NCBI GenBank assembly: GCA_026398235.1
Contig: JAPLTE010000037.1
Span: forward strand, 1-33,891
From: Verrucomicrobiota bacterium
Lineage (GTDB): Bacteria > Verrucomicrobiota > Verrucomicrobiia > Chthoniobacterales > Chthoniobacteraceae
Direction of reading: 5' to 3'
Length of the DNA: 33,891 bases
Shown here: positions 26,129-33,709 of the stretch, piece by piece
How the letters are laid out: each line of letters opens with the position of its first letter
Numbering within the stretch: the first letter of the stretch is position 1
Notes under the pieces: generated by a model
What the model was told of the DNA's origin: nothing
Databases searched by the model: none
Seen by the model: the letters and a program-made list of their open reading frames with translations, nothing else
Translations under genes and position numbers: made by a program

Positions 26129-26890
26129 ATGCGAGGTCTCGTTGTACGATTTTGTTTCTTTGCAGCGCTCCTTTTGCCGATTGCGGCCGAGGCGCTTGAT
26201 TCCGGCGTGCGCCAGTTGATCGTCAGCATCGCTCCCGACTGGAATGCTTCCACCGGCAAACTGCTGGCGCTGGAGCGCACGGCGGACGGCGGTTGGAAAC
26301 CGGCCTTGGGACCGCTCCCGGTTTTGTATGGCAAAAACGGCCTCGCTTGGGGACGGGGCGTGCTCGGAACCGATGAACCGGGACGCCACAAAGTCGAACG
26401 GGACGCGCGCGCACCCGCCGGGGTGTTTCGTTTGGGAACGATTTACACGTACGACCGCGCCTTGCCCAAGGGCGCGGATTACCCGTTTCACACCGTCACC
26501 ACCGCCGATGCGTGGGTGGATGATCCGAAGCTGTCGCAATACAACCGGTTCGTTGCCGTGGACCCGAAAAACCCGCCGCCGTGGTTCGAGAAACAGAAGA
26601 TGCGCCACAACGACGACGCGTACCGCTGGCTCGTGGAGATCCGGCACAACGCCGATCCGCCGGTGCCCGGCATGGGGAGCGCCATTTTCTTCCATATCCG
26701 GCGCGGCGAAGCGCGGACCACGTGGGGCTGCACCACCATGGCGAAGGAAAACCTCGTCGAACTGATCCGATGGCTGCGGGCCGACGCGCACCCGCATTAC
26801 GCCCTGCTGCCATGGGCCGAATACCAGCGGAAATGGAAGCCGTGGGGACTGCCCGCCCCGGAAGCGCTGCGGGCCATCGCGCCCAAGTGA
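26129..26890 (+). CDS. L,D-transpeptidase (YkuD fold), secreted
   Basis: 253 residues with an N-terminal signal peptide (VVRFCFFAALLLPIAAEA). The C-terminal half has the YkuD catalytic pattern: IFFHIRRGEARTTWGCTTM, with His189 and the nucleophile Cys201, in the H...GC spacing of the family. Upstream segments (LPVLYGKNGLAWGRGVLG, APAGVFRLGTIYTY) are typical of the COG3786 branch, where the usual SxGC is replaced by a variant, here TWGC. It probably forms or trims 3-3 crosslinks in peptidoglycan or attaches proteins to it. It is divergent from mgtA with about 140 bp between; that spacer holds only a weak CTCGG/CCGAG inverted repeat. Confidence 0.82.
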   Translation: MRGLVVRFCFFAALLLPIAAEALDSGVRQLIVSIAPDWNASTGKLLALERTADGGWKPALGPLPVLYGKNGLAWGRGVLGTDEPGRHKVERDARAPAGVFRLGTIYTYDRALPKGADYPFHTVTTADAWVDDPKLSQYNRFVAVDPKNPPPWFEKQKMRHNDDAYRWLVEIRHNADPPVPGMGSAIFFHIRRGEARTTWGCTTMAKENLVELIRWLRADAHPHYALLPWAEYQRKWKPWGLPAPEALRAIAPK

Positions 26891-26914
26891 GCCGGGCAGC
26901 CGAGGAGGAATTTT

Positions 26915-26970
26915 TCGCGCAAAGAACGCCAAGGACGCAAAGGAGAGATAAATCAGGTTTCTTTGCGCGA
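26915..26970. repeat. Arm-only inverted repeat element (CGCAAAG words)
   Basis: Perfect 12-bp arms TCGCGCAAAGAA (26915-26926) and TTCTTTGCGCGA (26959-26970) enclose 32 bp with the words CGCCAAGGACGCAAAGG. The word type is the same as the arms of composite elements 2 and 3. It lies between the transpeptidase and the regulator gene. Confidence 0.7.
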
Positions 26971-27034
26971 CACCCTCTCTGTTCGCTGTGGGTAAAAATT
27001 GCACTCACCGGTGTTTCCGTATAAACCTTTCCCT

Positions 27035-27679
27035 GTGAACCAACGCCTCATTAACGAGATCGGCAAAAGCCAGCGGCTGCGCGTGGTGAACCGGCTCAAG
27101 CGCACCCAGGGGTTGAGTGTTGGCGAACTCGCCACGGCCCTCGGGATGAGCTACATGGGCGTCAAACAGCATTGCGTGGAACTGGAGCGGCTCGGGTATC
27201 TCGACACCTGGCGCCGCCCGAAGGCCGCCGCCCAGACGGGCCGCCCCGAACTGGCTTATCGACTCACACGCAAAGCCCACGAACTTTTCCCCGTTGCCAG
27301 CAACGAGATGACTCTGGCTTTGCTCGACTCCGCCCAAGCCATGTACGGGCCGGTCGCGCCCGAAAAACTCCTCTTCATGGTGTTCCAGCGCAAAATTGAG
27401 GGGTATCTGGCGCGGGTCAAAGGCGAAACGGTGCAAGCACGCGCCGAAGCATTCGCCGCGATCCGGGACGCCGAGGGGTGCATGGCCGAACTGGAGCAGG
27501 ACGAGGCCGGAATGCGGATTGTGGAATACCACACCCCGCAGGTAGACCTCCTCGCGGCTTACCCGGCGCTCCTCGCCCGGCTCGAACAGGAGATGTACAC
27601 CCGGGTGCTGCGCGTGACGGTCAAACGGGAGCAAACCGGGGTCTCGGGGATGTATTCGTGCGTTTTTCGGGTGGGTTAG
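27035..27679 (+). CDS. Winged-helix transcriptional regulator (COG2345-like)
   Basis: 214 residues from GTG 27035 (VNQRLINEIGKSQR). In-frame TTG 26999 and GTG 27011 are possible earlier starts. The N-terminal winged helix is clear: LKRTQGLSVGELATALGMSY followed by MGVKQHCVELERLGYL, then the wing region RRPKAAAQTGRPELAYRLT. The C-terminal part is helical and ends in a beta-rich segment (TRVLRVTVKREQ, SCVFRVG). This layout resembles the SufR/COG2345 regulators, but the four spaced Cys that bind an Fe-S cluster in SufR are not present. Target genes are unknown. Confidence 0.75.
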   Translation: MNQRLINEIGKSQRLRVVNRLKRTQGLSVGELATALGMSYMGVKQHCVELERLGYLDTWRRPKAAAQTGRPELAYRLTRKAHELFPVASNEMTLALLDSAQAMYGPVAPEKLLFMVFQRKIEGYLARVKGETVQARAEAFAAIRDAEGCMAELEQDEAGMRIVEYHTPQVDLLAAYPALLARLEQEMYTRVLRVTVKREQTGVSGMYSCVFRVG

Positions 27680-27732
27680 GGAAGCACAGGAGGACGAGCT
27701 GGACCTAGCATTGAGCATTCCAGAGTTCCCGG

Positions 27733-27762
27733 TTGCATTGCATTCGGAGGGGATGCTATTTT
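27733..27762 (+). promoter_or_regulatory. Candidate sigma-70-like promoter of the TPR gene
   Basis: TTGCAT (27733-27738), an 18-base spacer and TATTTT (27757-27762) precede the ATG at 27786. Both hexamers depart from consensus, so the call is tentative. Confidence 0.35.
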
Positions 27763-27785
27763 AACCGCTTGCCCATCCTCCCGGT

Positions 27786-29180
27786 ATGCTTTTAAAGACT
27801 GAAAAAGAACTCTCCGACAATTCCCGAAATAACTGGAACCGAGCCGTCAGCGCCGCCGAAATCCGCAATTTCGGCTATGCGGTCACTCTGCTGCAAGCGG
27901 TCCTGAAAGAAGCCCCGGAATTCCTGGAAGCCCGCAAGCTGTTGCGGCGCTCAGAGATTAACCTCACCAAAGGCAAAAAGAACTTTTTTGGCGGGCTCTC
28001 CACGCTGGCTCTCAAAGGGCCGCAGCTTCTCAAGAAGGGCGAACCGATGGCCGCGCTGGAGCTTGCGGAAAAGAGCTTGGAAAGCGATCCGTTTAACAGC
28101 ACTGCCAATCATCTGCTCAAAGATGCGGCCATGGCTTTGGGGCAGTTTGAGACTGCCGTGTTTGCCTTGCAAACACTCATCGAGGGTGACCCAAAGGACA
28201 CGAAGGTGCTCAGCGAATTGGGGGAACTCTATTTCGGGCACGGGGACGCGGACAAAGCCCTGGCTATTTTCAACAAGGTGCTGGAGATCAGCCCCAATGA
28301 CATGCTGGCCAATAAACGGGCCAAGGATGCCGCCGCTGCCAATACAATGAAAGCCGGGGGCTGGGACACGGCCAAGGATTACCGCGACCTCATCAAGAAC
28401 AAGGATGAAGCGATCGCGATGGAGCAGAAAAACCGTGTGGTGAAGGACGATCAGTCCATCGACGCCTTGCTCGTCGAACTCCATGAGGAGGCGCAGTTGC
28501 ACCCGGAGAGCATCGACATCGCCCGCCAAATCGCGGCGTTGTATGAGCAGCGCGAAGATTTCGCCAACGCGATGGCCTGGTTCAACTATGCCAGCGAACT
28601 TGCCAAAGGCTCGGATGGGTGGCTGCTGCGCAAAGTGGCCGACATGCAGCTCAAGCAGGTCGATCAAGCCATTCAGGCCCGGCAGGAATGGCTTGCCCAA
28701 GCCGGGGATGCCCATGAGGAAAGCCAGCGGGTGCGCGATGAGCTCAAAGAACTTTTAAAACAGAAAAACGAATCGCTTTTGGATGAGGCGCGCAAACGCG
28801 TGGAGCGCAACCCGACCGACCTGCTTTTCCGGTTCGAGTTGGGCGAGCAGCTCATGGACAACGGGCAGTTCACCGAGGCAATTCCTGAGCTGCAAAAGGC
28901 GCGTCAAAATCCGAATGTGCGCCTGCGGGCCATGAGCCTTTTGGGTCGGTGTTATGTGGGCAAGGGGATGCTCGATCTCGCGGTGAAACAGTTTACCGAT
29001 GCCGCCAGCGAGATCCTCGCAATGGACGCTGTGAAAAAAGATTTGCTGTATCAATTGGGTCGCCTGCACGAGCAAATGGGCCACAAGGATCAAGCGCTCG
29101 CGTGCTACAAGGAAATCTACGAAGTCGATTACGGCTACGAAGACGTCGCGGCGCGGGTGGAAAGCAGCTACGCGGGTTAG
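27786..29180 (+). CDS. Tetratricopeptide repeat protein
   Basis: 464 residues, helical and soluble, with no signal peptide. Several TPR units are seen: one at about 20-55 (NFGYAVTLLQAVLKEAPEFL), one at about 85-150 (PMAALELAEKSLESDPFNST; VLSELGELYFGHGDADKALA), and further units near 240-290 (IDIARQIAALYEQREDFANA) and 350-450 (LGRLHEQMGHKDQALACYKE). TPR arrays mediate protein-protein contacts; the partner cannot be deduced. The next gene downstream (pepF) is separated by 158 bp with a hairpin, so they are probably not tightly coupled. Confidence 0.85.
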   Translation: MLLKTEKELSDNSRNNWNRAVSAAEIRNFGYAVTLLQAVLKEAPEFLEARKLLRRSEINLTKGKKNFFGGLSTLALKGPQLLKKGEPMAALELAEKSLESDPFNSTANHLLKDAAMALGQFETAVFALQTLIEGDPKDTKVLSELGELYFGHGDADKALAIFNKVLEISPNDMLANKRAKDAAAANTMKAGGWDTAKDYRDLIKNKDEAIAMEQKNRVVKDDQSIDALLVELHEEAQLHPESIDIARQIAALYEQREDFANAMAWFNYASELAKGSDGWLLRKVADMQLKQVDQAIQARQEWLAQAGDAHEESQRVRDELKELLKQKNESLLDEARKRVERNPTDLLFRFELGEQLMDNGQFTEAIPELQKARQNPNVRLRAMSLLGRCYVGKGMLDLAVKQFTDAASEILAMDAVKKDLLYQLGRLHEQMGHKDQALACYKEIYEVDYGYEDVAARVESSYAG

Positions 29181-29245
29181 GCGTGTAGCGCTGAAAAGCG
29201 CATACCTCAAACCCCACCCCTGTATTTCCTCTGCAATTCCAACAT

Positions 29246-29270
29246 CGTTCCCAAACTCCATTTGGGAACG
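29246..29270. repeat. Single REP-like palindrome
   Basis: A perfect 10-bp hairpin (CGTTCCCAAA 29246-29255, TTTGGGAACG 29261-29270) with loop CTCCA. It is the same family as the CGTTCCCAAGCT hairpins of composite element 1 at 19731 and 19854. It has no flanking arms. It is the only recognisable feature between the TPR gene and pepF. Confidence 0.75.
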
Positions 29271-29338
29271 ACCGCGAGATTTTCCTTCGCGATTCCTGCT
29301 TTTCGTGGGGAGGTTTCGCCATTAGGCTCCCTGTATTC

Positions 29339-31165
29339 ATGAACATTTTCTTCGACAATGACGCGACGGGTGGCGGACGGATTCCCAACCGGAACGAGGT
29401 GCCACTGGCTGATACGTGGGACCTCACGGTGCTTTACCCGGATGCCGCGGCGTGGCAGGCGGATTTCGCTGAACTCCAAGCCCGGTGGCCTGCAATTGCC
29501 GGTTTCAAGGGACGCGTGGCTGAGTCGGCCCAGACGCTTTTGGAGGTGTTGGAGTTTGAAAAAGCGCTGAACCTCAAAATCGAGCGCCTCTCACATTATG
29601 CCATGCTGCGCATTTCCGAAGACGCATCGAGTGCCGAGAATCTCACCCGCGAAGGGTTGCTCCAAAATTTGCTCACGGTGATCGGCGAGGCATCCGCGTT
29701 TATCCTGCCGGAAATTCAGGCGATCGATGATGCGGCCTTCGAGCGGATGTGGGCTGACCCGCTGCTTGCGCCTTGGCAGATCACGTTGCGCAAGGTGCGC
29801 CGCCTCAAGCCGCATACGCTCAGTGCTGCTGAGGAACGGCTTCTTGCGTTGGGCGCGACGGCGTTGCACGGGCACCGGGACACGTTCGAGCAGTTGACGA
29901 ATGTGGATATGAAATTTGGCTCGTTGCGCAATGAAAAAGGCGAGGAGCGGGAGTTGAGCCAAAGCGCGTTTTCCTCGTTCCTGGTGCAGCGCGATCCCGG
30001 TGTGCGCAAGGCGGCTTTTCACCAGTTTTACCGTGAGTTTTCGGATCACGAATACACGCTCGCTTCCACGCTGGCGAGTTCGGTCCGGGCGGATGTCTTT
30101 GCGGCGCGCGCGCGCAACTATCCTTCGGCCCGCGAAGCCGCGCTGTTCCGCGATGACGTGCCGGTGAGCGTCTACGACAACCTGATTTCCAGTGTGCGCT
30201 CGAACCTCGCTCCGCTGGCCCGCTATTACGAATTGCGCCGCAAGGTGCTTGGGCTCGACGAGATCCACCATTACGACACCTATGTGCCGATGGTGGCGGA
30301 TGTCGATACGCATGTCTCTTATGATGAGGCGATTGATAAAGTGATCGCCGCGCTCGCTCCGTTGGGCGGGGAATATTGCACGGTCCTCGCAGACGGGTTG
30401 CGCAACCGGCGCTGGAGCGACCGGTATGAGAGCAAGGGGAAACGTTCGGGAGCGTTTTCATCCAGCAGCTATGGAAATCCGCCGTTCATCCTGATGAATT
30501 ACAAAGCGGATGTCTTTTCGGATGTTTATACGCTGGCGCACGAGGCGGGGCATTCCATGCACACTTGGTATTCGCAGAAAAACCAGGCGTTCCAGGATTA
30601 CGATTACCCGATTTTCCTCGCCGAAGTGGCTTCCACTTTCAACGAGGAGTTGCTCACCCATTATTTGCTCGAAAATACGAGTGACCCGAAGATGCGGGCC
30701 TACCTCATCAACCGCCAGATCGACGATATCCGCGGCACGGTGTATCGGCAGACGATGTTTGCGGAATTTGAGAAGCGCACCCACGCGATGGAGGAGGTGG
30801 GCGAGGCGCTCACGCTGGAGGCTTTTAAGGAGGTCTACCACGAGCTGCTCGAAACGTATTTCGGTCCGGGGTTTGCGCTCGATCCGCAGCTCGACATCGA
30901 GTGCCTGCGCATCCCGCATTTCTACAGCGCGTTCTATGTTTACAAATACGCCACGGGCATCTCGGCGGCGGTGAGCCTCTCGCAGCAGGTGCTCGCGACG
31001 GGCAATACCGAGCCGTATCTCGGGTTCCTCAAGAGCGGCGGCTCGCGCTTCCCGTTGCCCACGCTCGCGGCGGCCGGGGTGGATATGGCGTCGCCCGAAC
31101 CGATTGAAAAAACCTTGGCTCTTTTCGCCCGCAGGGTGGAGGAACTTGAGGGGCTGCTGACTTAG
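29339..31165 (+). CDS. pepF: Oligoendopeptidase F (peptidase M3B)
   Basis: 608 residues, the usual PepF length. The zinc site HEAGH (His401, Glu402, His405) lies in VYTLAHEAGHSMHTWYS, and the third ligand Glu lies in FLAEVASTFNEELLTHY. The N-terminal half is the helical lid of the M3 fold (YAMLRISEDASSAENLTREG). The C-terminal HFYSAFYVYKYATGISAAVS is typical of M3B. PepF cleaves peptides of roughly 7-17 residues in the cytoplasm. It is followed 4 bp later by a small TPR gene, so the two form an operon. Confidence 0.95.
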   Translation: MNIFFDNDATGGGRIPNRNEVPLADTWDLTVLYPDAAAWQADFAELQARWPAIAGFKGRVAESAQTLLEVLEFEKALNLKIERLSHYAMLRISEDASSAENLTREGLLQNLLTVIGEASAFILPEIQAIDDAAFERMWADPLLAPWQITLRKVRRLKPHTLSAAEERLLALGATALHGHRDTFEQLTNVDMKFGSLRNEKGEERELSQSAFSSFLVQRDPGVRKAAFHQFYREFSDHEYTLASTLASSVRADVFAARARNYPSAREAALFRDDVPVSVYDNLISSVRSNLAPLARYYELRRKVLGLDEIHHYDTYVPMVADVDTHVSYDEAIDKVIAALAPLGGEYCTVLADGLRNRRWSDRYESKGKRSGAFSSSSYGNPPFILMNYKADVFSDVYTLAHEAGHSMHTWYSQKNQAFQDYDYPIFLAEVASTFNEELLTHYLLENTSDPKMRAYLINRQIDDIRGTVYRQTMFAEFEKRTHAMEEVGEALTLEAFKEVYHELLETYFGPGFALDPQLDIECLRIPHFYSAFYVYKYATGISAAVSLSQQVLATGNTEPYLGFLKSGGSRFPLPTLAAAGVDMASPEPIEKTLALFARRVEELEGLLT

Positions 31166-31169
31166 CTCC

Positions 31170-31634
31170 ATGAGCGCGACCGATCAAATCATCCTGGCTG
31201 CCCAGGGCTACTTCGAGCTGGAGATGCACGGAGACGCCATTGCGGAACTGGACAAGCTGCCGCTGGATGAGCAGATCCGGCCTGACGTGCTGGAAATGCG
31301 TGTGCTGATTTTGATGAAGGACAATCTCTGGCGGGAAGCGTTTTTGGCCAGCGAAAAGCTTTGCGCGGTGGCGCCCGAAGTTCCGATAGGGTTCATTCAC
31401 GCCGCCTATTGCCTGCATGAGATGGGGCGCACCCGGGAGGCCAAAGAATGGCTGCTGGAAGGCCCTGCGGCGCTGGTGAACGAGGCCACCTATCATTACA
31501 ACCTCGCGTGTTATGAATGTGTGCTCGGCCATTTCGAGGTGGCTCGCGCGTACCTGCAGGCCAGCCTTTCGTTGGACGAGAAACTCCGGGACTTTGCCGC
31601 GACCGACCCCGATTTAAAGCCGCTGCACATTTAG
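31170..31634 (+). CDS. Small TPR protein
   Basis: 154 residues, helical, no signal peptide. TPR-like helices are seen: QGYFELEMHGDAIAELDKLP, DNLWREAFLASEKLCAVAPE, GFIHAAYCLHEMGRTREAKE and YNLACYECVLGHFEVARAYL. It starts 4 bp after the pepF stop and is surely co-transcribed with it. Its function is unknown; it could be an adaptor for the peptidase or simply travel with it. Confidence 0.8.
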   Translation: MSATDQIILAAQGYFELEMHGDAIAELDKLPLDEQIRPDVLEMRVLILMKDNLWREAFLASEKLCAVAPEVPIGFIHAAYCLHEMGRTREAKEWLLEGPAALVNEATYHYNLACYECVLGHFEVARAYLQASLSLDEKLRDFAATDPDLKPLHI

Positions 31635-31635
31635 A

Positions 31636-31708
31636 AGAGTTTTATCCGCAGATGCGCCATCACCCCTCTTAAAAATCTGTGTAATCTGCGCAATCTGCGG
31701 ACAACTCT
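31636..31708. repeat. Arm-only inverted repeat element (ATCTGCG words)
   Basis: The left arm AGAGTTTTATCCGCAGAT (31636-31653) and right arm ATCTGCGGACAACTCT (31693-31708) are inverted copies apart from two extra bases on the left. Between them the words AATCTGTGT and AATCTGCGC run in tandem into the right arm. It begins 2 bp after the TPR stop and ends 29 bp before the next start. Confidence 0.7.
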
Positions 31709-31737
31709 TTCTCCTTTTTTCCTCATTTTTGAATTCG

Positions 31738-32886
31738 ATGACTCCCGAAAAACTCGCCCAGATTGAATCGCTCTTTCGCGCAAATTTTGAGCGCCGGGGG
31801 GAGCTTGGGGCGTCGCTTTCGCTTTGGGAAAACGGTCGCGAGGTGCTTTCGTTGGCAGCCGGTTTTGTGGACCGCAGAAAGACGCGCCCGTGGACGGCAT
31901 CGACTCCCGTGCTGGTTTGGTCGTGCACCAAGGGGCTCGCGTCGGCCTGTGTTCTCCACGCGCTTCAGCGGGAGAGGATTCCGCTTTCGACGCCGGTGGG
32001 CGATGTGTGGCCGGAATTCAAACAAGGGCGCAAGGAGCGGGTGACCATTGCCCAAGTGCTTTCACACCAGGCCGGGCTTGCCGCGCTGGACCGGCCCGCA
32101 CTGGCGCTCGACCACGCGGCGGTGGTGGCGGCGCTCGAAGTGCAGTTTCCCAACTGGCCGCCGGGATTGGCGCACGGCTATCACCCGCGCACTTTCGGCT
32201 CGCTTGTGGACGAGCTTTTGCGGCGCGTGGACGCAACACCCGGCATGACGCTTGGTAAATATTGGAACACCCATTTTGCCGTGCCGCTGGGGCTCGATCT
32301 TTGGATTGGCCTGCCGCCCGAAAAGATGGACGCGGTTTCGCCGATTTACCCGCCGCATAAGGATTCGCCGACGCGGAGCCCCATTTTCTACAAAGCGCTT
32401 CACACCAAGGGCACCCTTACCGAGCGGGCGTTCACTTCGCCGCGCGGGCTGATGGGGCCTGCCTCGATGAACACCCCCGAAGCGCGCCGGGCGTCGCTCC
32501 CGGCGTTTGGCGGGATCGGCACGGCCCATGCGCTCGCGAAATTCTACGCCATGCTGGCCAACGGCGGCGCGTTGGAAGGGGTGCGCTATTTTGAGTCGAT
32601 CGCGCCGATGACGACCACGCTCACCGATGGGCCGGACCAGGTGCTCTTGCGGCCCACGGCGTTCTCCGCCGGGTTCATGCACGATCCGCTTGACGAATCC
32701 GGCTGCAAACTGCGCAAGCTCTTTGGCCCCTCGCAAATGGCATTCGGTCAGCCCGGAGCAGGCGGCAGCCACGCCTTTGCCGATCCGCAGAATAATATTG
32801 CGTTTGCCTACGTCATGAACCAGATGGAGCCCGGCGTGCTGCCCAACGACAAGGCACTGGAAATTGTTGCGGCGATTTATCGATAG
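31738..32886 (+). CDS. Serine beta-lactamase-like hydrolase (EstB/class C type)
   Basis: 382 residues. The catalytic Ser62 and Lys65 lie in VWSCTKGLASACVL (SxxK), and Tyr148 lies in LAHGYHPRTFGSLVDELL (YxP/N-like motif). The remainder follows class C beta-lactamase/EstB esterases: VTIAQVLSHQAGLAALD, LGLDLWIGLP, and PAFGGIGTAHALAKFYAMLA. Such family members are mostly esterases or peptidases, not antibiotic-resistance enzymes. There is no signal peptide, so it is probably cytoplasmic. The ATG at 31738 is preferred to the TTG at 31729. Its 3' end overlaps the convergent permease-like frame by 10 bp. Confidence 0.88.
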   Translation: MTPEKLAQIESLFRANFERRGELGASLSLWENGREVLSLAAGFVDRRKTRPWTASTPVLVWSCTKGLASACVLHALQRERIPLSTPVGDVWPEFKQGRKERVTIAQVLSHQAGLAALDRPALALDHAAVVAALEVQFPNWPPGLAHGYHPRTFGSLVDELLRRVDATPGMTLGKYWNTHFAVPLGLDLWIGLPPEKMDAVSPIYPPHKDSPTRSPIFYKALHTKGTLTERAFTSPRGLMGPASMNTPEARRASLPAFGGIGTAHALAKFYAMLANGGALEGVRYFESIAPMTTTLTDGPDQVLLRPTAFSAGFMHDPLDESGCKLRKLFGPSQMAFGQPGAGGSHAFADPQNNIAFAYVMNQMEPGVLPNDKALEIVAAIYR

Positions 32887-33320
32887 TTATAACAAAGCAG
32901 GCCTCCCAATAGCGCTCCACGAATGAATACAACCCCGATGCTCGCGAGTAGCCACGGCCATGCGACAGGGAAGAAGACGCGCCAAAAAATGCCGCACTGG
33001 CCAAGTCCTTGAAGCCGGGCCGCATCCACTGTTTCTTGGGAAACTTTGCGAAAACCCATGATTGCACAGAGATAAAAAACCGGAACCGCCCAGATCAGAT
33101 CTAGTGCTAGAATTGCCGAAGGTCCGGGTCCCAGATCAAGAAATGGCGCGCAAAGCACCGCGAACTCAGGAATAGCCAGCGGTAGCAGAAAGAGAATATC
33201 CAGCCTCGTACGGAGTCCCCTCGACGCAGAAAAGCGCAACCGAGCCGCCATTGCGCTGATCAGCAGAAAGACAAACGCCCAAAAGGGTGCGGCGAGCAGA
33301 GAAATCCCAAGCGGTTCCAT
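32877..33320 (-). CDS. Short ABC-transporter permease-like protein, possibly a relic
   Basis: 147 residues from ATG 33320; the frame is open further upstream to 33467 but that part is basic and partly repeat-derived. It shows hydrophobic segments and the EAA-loop layout of binding-protein-dependent permeases: LLPLAIPEFAVLCAPF, then WAVPVFYLCAIMGFR, then ETVDAARLQGLGQCGIFWRV and FFPVAWPWLLAS (EAA...G...F...P). Real permeases of this type have 220 or more residues and one or two further helices at both ends. Here only part remains and no ATPase or binding-protein gene is near. It is either a decayed gene or an unusual short member. Confidence 0.5.
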   Translation of the reverse strand: MEPLGISLLAAPFWAFVFLLISAMAARLRFSASRGLRTRLDILFLLPLAIPEFAVLCAPFLDLGPGPSAILALDLIWAVPVFYLCAIMGFRKVSQETVDAARLQGLGQCGIFWRVFFPVAWPWLLASIGVVFIRGALLGGLLCYNYR

Positions 33321-33393
33321 AGAGGTTAGAACTCTACGGCGAAGCAGCCAAAAACGTCCAGCCCGAAGGAGCACCGCGAACAAGGACAAAAAT

Positions 33394-33685
33394 CTCACGC
33401 AAAGACGCGAACGCAAAGAGCTTGTGGAAAGACTTCGGGAATGCTGGGCTTCAGCCAGCATTTTCAAGCTTTGCCACCAGCTTTAGCTGGTGGACTCCCT
33501 GCAAAGCAACCCGCTAGCCGGCTTTAGCCGGGCTTTTCTTGTGGAGAAGAGAAGCCCGGCTAAAGCCGGCTCAAGAGCTTTCGGAGTGACCACCGGCTGA
33601 AGCCGGTGGCAAAGCGGACATGCCGACTAAAGCTCGGCAGGAAAAACATGCTACAGGTGCCTCTTCCCTTGCGCCTCCGCGTGAG
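33394..33685. repeat. Composite palindromic element 3: inverted arms plus six hairpins
   Basis: The left arm CTCACGCAAAGACGCGAACG (from 33394) and right arm, the reverse complement of CTCACGCGGAGGCGCAA (33669-33685), are degenerate inverted copies of the arm type of element 2. Inside are six hairpins spaced 30-45 bp: 33440-33462, 33474-33493 (CCACCAGC/GCTGGTGG), 33516-33535, 33552-33571, 33590-33609 (CCACCGGCT/AGCCGGTGG) and 33621-33639. The third and fourth are exact 20-bp reverse complements (AAGCCCGGCTAAAGCCGGCT at 33552), able to form one long stem. Most loops are TTTA, TTCA, TAAA or TGAA. It overlaps the open upstream extension of the permease-like frame. Confidence 0.8.
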
Positions 33686-33709
33686 TCATTCCCCTTCTTT
33701 TTTGGCCGC

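Noticed and set aside
19666-33639. Hairpin arrays as CRISPR arrays
   Set aside because: The repeat units are palindromes of different sequence with irregular spacing and no unique spacers of even length, and no cas genes are present.
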